This document shows, one piece after another, positions 1-4,927 of a stretch of DNA of 24,100 nt. The stretch covers positions 1-24,100 of the IMG/VR virus record IMGVR_UViG_3300024475_000002; one strand, given 5' to 3'. The position numbers were made by a program, and so were the translations under genes. The stretch is from a virus. Numbering within the stretch: position 1 is the first letter of the stretch; every line of letters starts with the position of its first letter. Below the pieces are notes generated by a model. It was not told the origin of the DNA and did no database searches. It worked only from the letters and a program-made list of their open reading frames with translations.

Positions 1-247
1 CTGTATCAGTGAACCTCGTTCTGCTTATTTCTTTTACTGGATAGCCCGTGTGCGATTCCAGCGAAATGAGAAGCCTTCTGTCTACCTCGTGTGGACTTGC
101 CAGTTCCAGTAGCCTTGCCAGACCCTGCTCTATCTGCTCTCCAGTTAAAGGCTCGATAGCACCAGCCCCTGTAAGCGAGATCGATGTTGACGAAGGTGCT
201 TCCTTTGCTGGCGTGGTGACAACAGAATTGATTCGTTTCATACTCAT
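1..247 (-). CDS. Partial unknown protein, overlaps the replication gene, runs off left edge
   Basis: An open frame of 82 codons starts at ATG 247 (or ATG 241, two codons later) and has no stop before base 1. A GGAGAACC ribosome-binding box lies about ten bases upstream, the same box used by other genes of this arm. The visible protein has a Ser/Thr/Ala-rich start, then a charged, helix-like stretch (ending near EISRTRFTDT) with a natural-looking residue mix. The whole visible part overlaps the end of the HTH replication gene in another frame. I do not recognise the family. Either it is a true overlapping gene, or its function starts beyond the edge. The shared start box and the lack of stops are the evidence; homology was not tested. 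Confidence 0.5.
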   Translation of the reverse strand, partial: MSMKRINSVVTTPAKEAPSSTSISLTGAGAIEPLTGEQIEQGLARLLELASPHEVDRRLLISLESHTGYPVKEISRTRFTDT

Positions 248-674
248 GGTCTTGGTTCTCCTGTAGCTTAAGATCGATAGACTGCTTTAGTTCCTCACTC
301 GGCAACCAATCTTCTGGCACCGCCTTCTTCTTTTTAGTTGATAGTTTAGTTGATAGGTTAGTGTTTCCCTCTGCAACAGTGGTGTTTCTGTGTGCAACAG
401 TGGTGTTGCTCTCTGCAATAGGAAAGATAGTGTACAAAGTTGATCGTTGATTAGATCCACGCACCCTAGTTACCAGCCCTTGTTCTTCAAGCCAGTTAAG
501 TTTTCTAGTTATAGTTGGTACGCTCATCTGTGTGCGATCAGATAACCTAGCTAGGCTAGGCCAGCACTCATGAGTATCTTCATTGGCATGGTCAGCTAGT
601 ACGACCATTAGCCATTTGGCATAGCAGTCAGGTATATCAGCCTTGATTGCCCTCGCCATCAGTAGAAATGACAT
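6..674 (-). CDS. Helix-turn-helix replication initiation protein
   Basis: This 222-residue protein probably opens phage DNA replication. The N-terminal half (about residues 1-95) is a winged-helix/HTH_36-type domain: a helix with YAKWLMVVLADHANED, then SLARLSDRTQMSVPTITRKL and a wing before EEQGLVTRV. A Thr/Lys-rich linker with two NTTVA copies follows. The C-terminal part (about 130-195) has the pattern EYETNQF..HHASKGSTF....DLAYRGWC, which resembles the C-terminal domain of phage O-like replication proteins. ATG 674 is chosen because GGAG lies seven bases upstream; an 18-codon upstream extension lacks this. It overlaps the nuclease gene upstream by 38 bases and another open frame downstream by 242 bases. 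Role is by family likeness; no origin was seen. Confidence 0.8.
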   Translation of the reverse strand: MSFLLMARAIKADIPDCYAKWLMVVLADHANEDTHECWPSLARLSDRTQMSVPTITRKLNWLEEQGLVTRVRGSNQRSTLYTIFPIAESNTTVAHRNTTVAEGNTNLSTKLSTKKKKAVPEDWLPSEELKQSIDLKLQENQDHEYETNQFCCHHASKGSTFVNIDLAYRGWCYRAFNWRADRAGSGKATGTGKSTRGRQKASHFAGIAHGLSSKRNKQNEVH

Positions 675-999
675 TGTGGTTCTCCAATAATAATGGTGCA
701 ATCTTTTCTGCGAACACATCGCCATCAAAGATTACTAATGTTTTTGGTGTGCCTGTCCTGCGTTTATAGAACAGCACATCTCTAACTACAGTGAATGGAT
801 TCGGGAATCCAGACTTGTCTCTGTACTTTACTTCGACCACCATTGGGTTGCCTCTGACTTCCCAGATGATGTCTCCGCTATACTCTCCTCCCAACGCTCC
901 TGATAGCGGTTGCCTTTTCGCCTTGAAGCCGAGGGCTTTGAGCCATTCAACGAATCTTTTTTCGTGGTAGTCTCCTTTAGCGCGACTCTTGCTTGCCAT
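637..999 (-). CDS. PDDEXK-type Holliday junction resolvase-like nuclease
   Basis: A 120-residue basic protein with the core of a small PDDEXK nuclease, as in archaeal/phage Hjc-like resolvases. Glu13 lies in the first helix (KGDYHEKRFVEWL), followed by a Gly-rich loop, SGD with Asp43, and then VVEVKYR with Glu56 and Lys58, the D...ExK catalytic triad. A likely job is cutting branched DNA during replication or recombination before packaging. ATG 999 is preferred over an upstream in-frame start because GAGG lies seven bases before it. The end overlaps the HTH replication gene by 38 bases, which suggests coupled translation. Fold is inferred from motifs; the exact substrate could be other than Holliday junctions. 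Confidence 0.75.
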   Translation of the reverse strand: MASKSRAKGDYHEKRFVEWLKALGFKAKRQPLSGALGGEYSGDIIWEVRGNPMVVEVKYRDKSGFPNPFTVVRDVLFYKRRTGTPKTLVIFDGDVFAEKIAPLLLENHNVISTDGEGNQG

Positions 1000-1172
1000 G
1001 TATCTGCCTCGTAACAATCAATACAGATTGTGTGATAAGTTGGTGGACTTTCTGTAGCTAATAAGCAAACGAACCAAGGTGTTTTTGTACTACAGGCATC
1101 ACATTTCTGTGGCTTGCCTGTCTTATCGTACAGTTTCTTTCTTATGGATCGTGATCTTGAGGCCAAGGGCAT
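828..1172 (-). CDS. Small CxxC zinc-finger-like protein, long overlap with nuclease gene
   Basis: A 114-residue frame whose first half looks real: a basic start, then KCDAC (CxxC), about 22 residues, and ICIDCYEADTW (CxxC), a likely four-cysteine zinc site. The second half is Ser/Lys/Glu-rich, without obvious fold, and overlaps the first 172 bases of the nuclease gene in another frame, so its residues may simply reflect the nuclease codons. The start at ATG 1172 overlaps the end of the XRE gene by 50 bases and has no good ribosome-binding site, so it may depend on translation of that gene. Function is unknown; small CxxC proteins of phages may bind nucleic acid or host proteins. The CIDCYE signature recurs in the 45-residue protein at 4593-4730. 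Confidence 0.55.
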   Translation of the reverse strand: MPLASRSRSIRKKLYDKTGKPQKCDACSTKTPWFVCLLATESPPTYHTICIDCYEADTWQARVALKETTTKKDSLNGSKPSASRRKGNRYQERWEESIAETSSGKSEATQWWSK

Positions 1173-1377
1173 CCAACCAACAGCTAAATAAAAAACCAGA
1201 AGGCACTCGTTTGTATCTTTCCCACTTATGAATCAAAGACTTAGCGCATCCTATCCTGTGTGCTAGTTCTTCTTGCGACATATTTAATTCGTTACGTCTA
1301 GCTACCATTGTAGATATTAAATCTTGGTAGCTATCTGGAACTTGTATGTCGCTCTTGAAGTGCTGAAAGTTTTCCAA
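1123..1377 (-). CDS. XRE-family HTH transcriptional regulator
   Basis: An 84-residue protein with a Cro/C1-type helix-turn-helix at about residues 24-65: MVARRNELNMSQEELAHRIG, then CAKSLIHKWERYKRVPS. Such proteins bind operators and repress or activate phage promoters. The start is uncertain: TTG 1377 gives an N-terminal segment (VPDSYQDLISTMVARR) that looks like part of the domain, while ATG 1308 would cut into it; neither has a clear ribosome-binding site. It overlaps the upstream small HTH-like gene by 47 bases, so translation is probably coupled. A possible target is the TTGCA-N3-TGCAA inverted repeat at 4775-4787, but that link is only a guess. Confidence 0.7.
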   Translation of the reverse strand: MENFQHFKSDIQVPDSYQDLISTMVARRNELNMSQEELAHRIGCAKSLIHKWERYKRVPSGFLFSCWLDALGLKITIHKKETVR

Positions 1378-1543
1378 TCGATGCTTCCACTAATAATGCA
1401 GTGCTATGTCTAAGGTCACGACCCTGCTTTGCTCTATAGTAAGTAGAGTCGCGTACCCCAGCATGTACAAACGCCTTCTTTAGATTGACGTTTGCACTTG
1501 CAGACATTTCTTTGAGTGTATCCATATAACTAAGCATGGACAC
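1331..1543 (-). CDS. Small HTH-like protein (70 residues)
   Basis: A short protein starting at GTG 1543, or ATG 1537 two codons in. The segment LKKAFVHAGVRDSTYYRAKQGRDLRHSTALLVEASIGKL is laid out like a minimal helix-turn-helix, with an AGVRDSTYYR turn-recognition helix followed by a helix that ends the fold. I infer DNA binding; no family name is certain. No strong ribosome-binding site precedes either start. It sits directly before, and overlaps, the XRE gene, so the two may act as a regulatory pair. The tail (QERHTSSR) is basic and lies in the overlap. Confidence 0.5.
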   Translation of the reverse strand: MSMLSYMDTLKEMSASANVNLKKAFVHAGVRDSTYYRAKQGRDLRHSTALLVEASIGKLSALQERHTSSR

Positions 1544-1573
1544 ATCATCTGCATCAACGCAGTGATTGTCAAG

Positions 1574-1807
1574 TTAATCGTAATGCCACAAGCTAGATTC
1601 TACGATTGTAGCTTTACGACTAACAGTTCCATGTCGATCATCAACAACAACATCATCAGCAAAAGCATCATCAGGTAAAGACGCGGCTACTTTTTCCCAG
1701 CCTTCCCTGTCTTGCTTCTGTCTAAGCGCATCGCTTTTTGTGTGCGATAAACCAGCAGTTGTTTTGCAGTAGTTTCTTACATCTTTATGGCGAACATATT
1801 TACCCAT
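1574..1807 (-). CDS. Hypothetical protein (77 residues)
   Basis: ATG 1807 has GGAG six bases upstream, and the gene follows the winged-helix gene with a three-base gap, so it belongs to the operon. The protein begins with a basic part rich in Lys, Arg and His (MGKYVRHKDVRNYCK), has a charged middle with a W in GWEKVAASLPDDAF, and an acidic patch (DDVVVDD). No cysteine pairs, signal peptide or membrane segment is visible. I do not recognise the family. Confidence 0.55.
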   Translation of the reverse strand: MGKYVRHKDVRNYCKTTAGLSHTKSDALRQKQDREGWEKVAASLPDDAFADDVVVDDRHGTVSRKATIVESSLWHYD

Positions 1808-1810
1808 TGC

Positions 1811-2167
1811 TTACTCCTCTGGCTTATAAAATTGTTTTGCCCACATGACTAGCTGTTGTCTGCCTGATTCACCTTTGCGTTTGCGATGATCTACAAAGAT
1901 CAAACCTTTTTCTTTGAGTTGTTTGTATCTAGCTGTGACTGTGCTGTATCTGTGGTTAGGAATGATATTCAAAACGTCATCAGAAATACAGCCTTTATCT
2001 GCAAACGATGTGATAGCGGCAAGAACTATGCGTTCCATTTTGCTTACATCTAATTGCTCTGCCGCATCATGACTTGTGGTTGGATCATCATTGCGTACCA
2101 GCTTGAACACTGGTGTCTCTGGAAATTTTGGCTGGTCTAATCCCAGCTTGTCGAACAAATCATTCAT
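1811..2167 (-). CDS. Winged-helix DNA-binding protein
   Basis: A 118-residue protein. Residues about 27-40 read DDPTTSHDAAEQLD, a motif seen before the HTH domain in many small phage proteins. The HTH follows: MERIVLAAITSFADKGCISDDVLNIIPN, then RYSTVTARYKQLKEKGLIFVDHRKRKGESGRQQLVMWA, which is a recognition helix and a basic wing. It probably binds DNA in regulation or replication. GGAG lies about eleven bases before ATG 2167. The start overlaps the preceding gene's stop by four bases (ATGA), so translation is coupled. The exact role is unknown. Confidence 0.65.
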   Translation of the reverse strand: MNDLFDKLGLDQPKFPETPVFKLVRNDDPTTSHDAAEQLDVSKMERIVLAAITSFADKGCISDDVLNIIPNHRYSTVTARYKQLKEKGLIFVDHRKRKGESGRQQLVMWAKQFYKPEE

Positions 2168-2442
2168 ATCGTTGTGGTCTCCCCTTTTGTTTCAATAACT
2201 ATTGAGCCTTCCATAGTTTCCCATACACCTAAATCAAACGCAGTATCTATTGCATCTTGTGGATTTTTTGCATCTACAGTTTGATAAACAGTAAATCTTT
2301 GATAGCTAGTTAAAGCTTCTGACTTACAATGTGTGCAAGCATCAACAACATTTGCTTGAAAATAATGGTGATTGCAATCATCACACTGTACGTACTCCTC
2401 ACATACAGTGCGACCAGTGATTTTAGTACGGTATATCATCAT
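2164..2442 (-). CDS. Small zinc-ribbon-like protein
   Basis: A 92-residue protein (ATG 2442, with ATG 2439 directly after; AAGGA lies five bases upstream of the first). Near the start it has VQCDDCNHHYFQANVVDACTHC, two CxxC pairs about fourteen residues apart, which fits a zinc ribbon. The second half (FTVYQTVDAKNPQDAIDTAFDLGVWE) looks like an alpha/beta segment. The last four bases overlap the winged-helix gene, and the first twenty overlap the gene upstream. Function is unknown; nucleic-acid or protein binding through the zinc site is a guess. Confidence 0.6.
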   Translation of the reverse strand: MMIYRTKITGRTVCEEYVQCDDCNHHYFQANVVDACTHCKSEALTSYQRFTVYQTVDAKNPQDAIDTAFDLGVWETMEGSIVIETKGETTTI

Positions 2443-2629
2443 CAATATCCTTTACTGGATTGGCTAATTCCCATGCGGCAATTGCACGTTTAAGAAATTT
2501 TTCTTTGTTGAACTTTGGATTGGTAGCCTTTAACTGCTCAGCCATAGCTACAATAGCACTAGGCCAAGCCATCAATGGTGCTACGTTGTCTGCAAGATAT
2601 TCGTAATGACGCTGTTGCATTAGTGGCAT
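2423..2629 (-). CDS. Small conserved-type phage protein (68 residues)
   Basis: A strong AAGGAGG lies seven bases upstream of ATG 2629. The residues HYEYLADNVAPLMAWPSAIVAMAEQLKATNPKFNKEKFL resemble a short, helical protein that I associate with replication regions of many phages (start HY..LA, middle MA..L....P.F....FL). Its role there is not known to me. The tail is acidic (DIDDDIPY). The gene starts two bases after the stop of the 69-residue gene and overlaps the next one by twenty bases, so it is part of the operon. Confidence 0.6.
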   Translation of the reverse strand: MPLMQQRHYEYLADNVAPLMAWPSAIVAMAEQLKATNPKFNKEKFLKRAIAAWELANPVKDIDDDIPY

Positions 2630-2631
2630 GT

Positions 2632-2841
2632 CTAAACCTCCTTCAAAGGTGGGCGATATGATTGATCTTCAACAGAGTCACGACCAAGAACTTCATCGTA
2701 TGTTGATGCGACTCTATCTATAGACCACATTGCTTGTTGTATTTGATAGCTGAACTGCGACTGTTCTTCTGACGCACGTTCATTAAGTAAAGCCAATGAT
2801 CGTTGAACATCTTTGACTTGATTGATAAATGATATTTTCAT
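2632..2841 (-). CDS. Hypothetical helical protein (69 residues)
   Basis: ATG 2841 is preceded by the GGGAGAACCA start box shared with other genes of this arm. The protein is mostly helical by residue pattern (MKISFINQVKDVQRSLALLNERASEEQSQFS...), with Gln- and Glu-rich stretches, and has no cysteine or membrane segment. It follows the DUF932 gene after a strong stem-loop at 2867-2910. I do not recognise a family. Confidence 0.55.
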   Translation of the reverse strand: MKISFINQVKDVQRSLALLNERASEEQSQFSYQIQQAMWSIDRVASTYDEVLGRDSVEDQSYRPPLKEV

Positions 2842-2866
2842 TATGGTTCTCCCATTGTTGAAGCAA

Positions 2867-2910
2867 GGCGCAACCGCCCCCTGCCTTATGTGGGGCGGGG
2901 CGGTTACGCC
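2867..2910 (-). other. GC-rich stem-loop between DUF932 gene and next gene
   Basis: Bases 2867-2880 and 2897-2910 are inverted copies: GGCG, one variable base, AACCGCCCC, then a 16-base loop and the complement. On the minus strand the variable position makes a G-U pair, giving a 14-pair stem; on the plus strand it is a C/A mismatch, which favours a leftward RNA. No T run follows, so it is not a normal terminator. It may protect or punctuate the mRNA, or reduce expression of the genes beyond it. Confidence 0.7.
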
Positions 2911-2916
2911 GAGCGA

Positions 2917-3783
2917 TTAAACTATATGCCAGTTAGCTTTCTTGAATACCTTGGCTAGCTGATTGTCACGCAATCGTTGTGTGTTAGCTGGTGAACGTGA
3001 CTCATTGGTATGACTAGCCCAATAAGTACAAGCATTGTACAAAGCCCATTTGTTTGAGCCTAGCTTTGACTTGTCACTGTACCAGCAGGACATGAGTGCA
3101 TCTAACATACGCTCATTCCATTTGAATGTGCTTGTCTTGTTAGGTACACGGCACATACTGTGCTTAAAGAACATCTCTGCCATTTCATCATCGACATGCG
3201 TTGACATCCATGACTTGTAAATGTCCGGTGTTTGCAAGAATGAATCCAAGCCAGCTTTGATCTTACTTGCACTGCCTTCTACATTGACGTTGGTTGTATG
3301 CTTTGCCCATGTATTAGCTACAGTGTCTGCGTGAGTACATCCATTCAGACACCACAAGCGCAGACCAAATGCTGATTGTTGAAATGCCCAGCTACTATCA
3401 TATGAGTTGAAGAATTGAACGCGAAACTTCACGTAGTCACCCACTGCTGGTTCGATAGTCAGATCATTGAAGTCTATCGTGCCGCGTAGCTTGGCACCGT
3501 TGTCAAAGATTTCAATTTTTGTTTCGTAATCATTTGACACAGACGATTGCTTTACGGCATCAAGCACAGAGTTAACTACATCATCATGCTTGATTGCTTT
3601 GTATTTAGAGCCATGAACACCAAGAACTTGGTTTGTATCTGTGCGAACAATCGCACGAGCCATAGACTGAGGCACTTCTGCATCTGGTGTGTTTGACAAT
3701 GCTGATGTAGCCCATAAGTCATATGTCTCTACAGGGAATGACCATTCGTTTTCGATGATCTGTACTGTTGTCATATCATTCAT
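2917..3783 (-). CDS. DUF932 family protein
   Basis: A 288-residue protein with the layout of the DUF932 (phage/plasmid-like, TIGR03299) family. It has an early ARAIVRTDTNQVLGVHGSKYKAI segment, a middle part with KFRVQFFNSYDSSWAF and RLWCLNG, and near the end NKWALYNACTYWASHT, the most typical stretch of the family. These proteins occur in many phages and plasmids near replication genes; their biochemical function is not established. ATG 3783 is chosen because GGAGAACCA sits just upstream; an in-frame extension of 20 codons would overlap the previous gene. The Arg/Lys-rich C-terminus ends just before a strong stem-loop. Confidence 0.85.
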   Translation of the reverse strand: MNDMTTVQIIENEWSFPVETYDLWATSALSNTPDAEVPQSMARAIVRTDTNQVLGVHGSKYKAIKHDDVVNSVLDAVKQSSVSNDYETKIEIFDNGAKLRGTIDFNDLTIEPAVGDYVKFRVQFFNSYDSSWAFQQSAFGLRLWCLNGCTHADTVANTWAKHTTNVNVEGSASKIKAGLDSFLQTPDIYKSWMSTHVDDEMAEMFFKHSMCRVPNKTSTFKWNERMLDALMSCWYSDKSKLGSNKWALYNACTYWASHTNESRSPANTQRLRDNQLAKVFKKANWHIV

Positions 3784-3793
3784 AGTGGTTCTC

Positions 3794-4165
3794 CTATTTT
3801 TGAATAATTCTAACACCAGACATTTGTTTGTCTGATGTATCAACTGAGATGTTAAGTTTGCTTACATTTCCAGATGCACCAACAGCCCTCATTACGACTG
3901 GTTGTTTAGGTGATTTTTCATAATGGAACTTGTAAGAAAATTCTTTGCCTTCTTCATCATAGCCACGTACTTCCATAACGCATCCATCTGTTGTGTGGAA
4001 CATTACACACAGACCTGATTCAAGATGCTTTTTTGTTATTAAACTTGGCTTGCTATCTTTTGGTTCTGGCAAATCTTTAACTTTACAAACCATTATGTCT
4101 TTGGTTGTCTCAATAGCATTGAATTGTATTGCACGCATTTCAGCAGATAATCTAAAAGCATCCAT
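3794..4165 (-). CDS. Hypothetical protein (123 residues)
   Basis: ATG 4165 has the GGAGAACCA start box, and the region before it matches the one before the DUF932 gene nearly base for base. The protein is soluble-looking with alternating beta-like stretches (GLCVMFHTTDGCVMEVRGYDEEGKEF, then QPVVMRAVGASGNVSKLNISVD). No known motif was found. The gap to the DUF932 start is ten bases, so the two are co-transcribed and possibly linked in function. Confidence 0.6.
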   Translation of the reverse strand: MDAFRLSAEMRAIQFNAIETTKDIMVCKVKDLPEPKDSKPSLITKKHLESGLCVMFHTTDGCVMEVRGYDEEGKEFSYKFHYEKSPKQPVVMRAVGASGNVSKLNISVDTSDKQMSGVRIIQK

Positions 4166-4189
4166 GGTGGTTCTCCTATTGTTGAATGA

Positions 4190-4423
4190 TTAGTTGCAGG
4201 TAGTATTACCCCAAGCATCAGTGCGACAGTTCACTGTATTGCCTCTGTTATCTGTCGTTGATGTGTTGCCCCAAGCATCTGTTCTTGTTGTTGAATTATA
4301 ACCTGAGTCATCACCTGTTCCATAGCATGTGGTATTACCCCACGCATCTGTTCTGCAGGTTACACCAGCTTGTAATGGCATCGAAAACATGATGATAGTT
4401 GAGATTAATAGTAAGCTTTTCAT
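4190..4423 (-). CDS. Secreted protein with TDAWGNT repeats
   Basis: A 77-residue protein. Residues 1-19 form a signal peptide: Lys2, a hydrophobic core (LLLISTIIMFSMP) and LQA before Gly20. The rest is three copies of a RTDAWGNT unit (about 23-33, 47-55, 66-76) plus a weaker one (TDNRGNT, 57-63). The first and last copies are flanked by cysteines (C23/C33 and C66/C76), so small disulphide loops in the periplasm are likely. AAGGAG lies upstream of ATG 4423. Similar short TDAFGNT-type secreted repeat proteins occur in phages and bacteria, with no function known to me. Export to the cell envelope suggests a role at the host surface, such as exclusion or lysis timing, but that is a guess. Confidence 0.7.
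   Translation of the reverse strand: MKSLLLISTIIMFSMPLQAGVTCRTDAWGNTTCYGTGDDSGYNSTTRTDAWGNTSTTDNRGNTVNCRTDAWGNTTCN
4203..4355. repeat. Three imperfect direct repeats encoding RTDAWGNT
   Basis: On the plus strand, ATTACCCCAAGCATC-like units lie near 4203-4226, 4263-4286 and 4332-4355, spaced 60 and 69 bases. They are in the coding frame of the secreted protein and encode its repeated units. Third-base differences between the copies (for example ATTACC versus GTTGCC) show that they are not fresh duplications. Confidence 0.75.
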
Positions 4424-4435
4424 TTTTCTTCTCCT

Positions 4436-4591
4436 TTATTTGCGGATGATACCGCCATATATGGCAAGCGAAATGCCGCCAAAAATTAATCCTATTTGCA
4501 TTAGGAATACGTTGGTTGACATTGGTTCAGCCATTGATGTACCGAATACCATTGCGAAAACACCTAGTCCTATTAATGTTTTGCTTATCAT
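4436..4591 (-). CDS. Small membrane protein (51 residues)
   Basis: ATG 4591 with GAGG upstream; the start lies two bases after the stop of the zinc peptide gene. The protein has two hydrophobic stretches: ISKTLIGLGVFAMVFGTSMA (about 2-21) and VFLMQIGLIFGGISLAIYGGII (about 28-49), with a short loop (EPMSTN) and a basic end (RK). That predicts a two-segment inner-membrane protein, or a signal peptide plus one segment. A longer in-frame reading up to 4780 exists but crosses the zinc peptide gene and has no start signal. Holin or anti-host functions are possible; nothing shows which. Confidence 0.6.
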   Translation of the reverse strand: MISKTLIGLGVFAMVFGTSMAEPMSTNVFLMQIGLIFGGISLAIYGGIIRK

Positions 4592-4592
4592 T

Positions 4593-4730
4593 TTAATAAT
4601 CCTCACTTTCAGCATAACAAACTTCATAACAATCAACGCAAATACGTTCTCCATCTTCGTTGATCGTTGCTGTTTCTGTAATCTTGGAATCACAACAACA
4701 ACATTTTGAAAATAATATATATTCTTCCAT
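4593..4730 (-). CDS. Small cysteine-rich zinc-binding peptide (45 residues)
   Basis: GAGG lies six bases before ATG 4730. The peptide has KCCCCDS near the start and ERICVDCYEVC near the end, two CxxC pairs that fit one zinc site, and an acidic tail (AESEDY). It is the first gene after the left-arm promoter, a place where phages often put early host-acting proteins. Function is unknown. The ICVDCYE segment closely matches ICIDCYE in the CxxC protein at 828-1172. Confidence 0.65.
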   Translation of the reverse strand: MEEYILFSKCCCCDSKITETATINEDGERICVDCYEVCYAESEDY

Positions 4731-4758
4731 TTTTTCCTCACTTTCACTGCGTACTTGC

Positions 4759-4787
4759 AGTATATAACAGTTAGTTGCACTCTGCAA
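4759..4787 (-). promoter_or_regulatory. Sigma70-like promoter of the left arm
   Basis: On the minus strand, TTGCAG (4782-4787) is separated by 17 bases from TATACT (4759-4764), a near-consensus pair with ideal spacing. The first gene starts at 4730, so the leader would be about 20 bases and holds its ribosome-binding site. The -35 box lies inside an inverted repeat, which fits control by a repressor. This promoter would serve the whole leftward operon. Confidence 0.65.
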
Positions 4788-4788
4788 C
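4774..4788. promoter_or_regulatory. Inverted repeat, candidate operator over the -35 box
   Basis: GTTGCA-CTC-TGCAAC is a perfect 6+6 inverted repeat that covers the -35 box of the left-arm promoter. A second site of the same form, TTGCA-N3-TGCAA, lies at 9958-9970 before the portal module. A phage or host regulator could bind both; the XRE and small HTH proteins of the left arm are candidates. Confidence 0.55.
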
Positions 4789-4807
4789 AAGTAATGTTGG
4801 TTGTCTA

Positions 4808-4858
4808 CCCTGCGGCGGCGTGAAAAGTGCTGCCATTTATGTGTGCAGGGGCTTTTTT
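4808..4858 (+). terminator. Hairpin with T tract, rightward orientation
   Basis: CCCTGC (4808-4813) pairs with GCAGGG (4845-4850), and inside it GGCGGC (4814-4819) pairs with GCTGCC (4829-4834) with one G-U pair. GCTTTTTT follows directly, so on the plus strand it has the form of a factor-independent terminator. No rightward gene ends here, since all genes to the left point the other way. It may stop stray transcription, or end a small unannotated RNA. Confidence 0.45.
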
Positions 4859-4876
4859 GGGCTAGTCATAAAGCAT

Positions 4877-4907
4877 AAAAAAAGCCCCGATGCCGAAGCA
4901 CCGAGGC
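4877..4907 (-). terminator. Factor-independent terminator after the gene at 4928-5341
   Basis: On the minus strand a ten-pair stem (GCCTCGGTGC / GCATCGGGGC, two G-U pairs) closes a TTCG tetraloop and is followed by seven Ts. It sits twenty bases after the stop of the leftward gene at 4928. It would separate that transcript from the left-arm operon, which has its own promoter. Confidence 0.85.
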
Positions 4908-4927
4908 AGTAGGGAGAGAAACAGGTG

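Noticed and set aside
361-420. Short repeats with TGCAACAGTGGTG as possible binding sites
   Set aside because: They are in frame and encode the NTTVA linker repeats of the replication protein.
4329-4709. 126-codon rightward frame in the left arm
   Set aside because: Covers three small leftward genes that have good start sites and recognisable features.
4592-4780. Upstream extension of the small membrane protein
   Set aside because: Runs across the zinc peptide gene in another frame; ATG 4591 has its own GAGG site.
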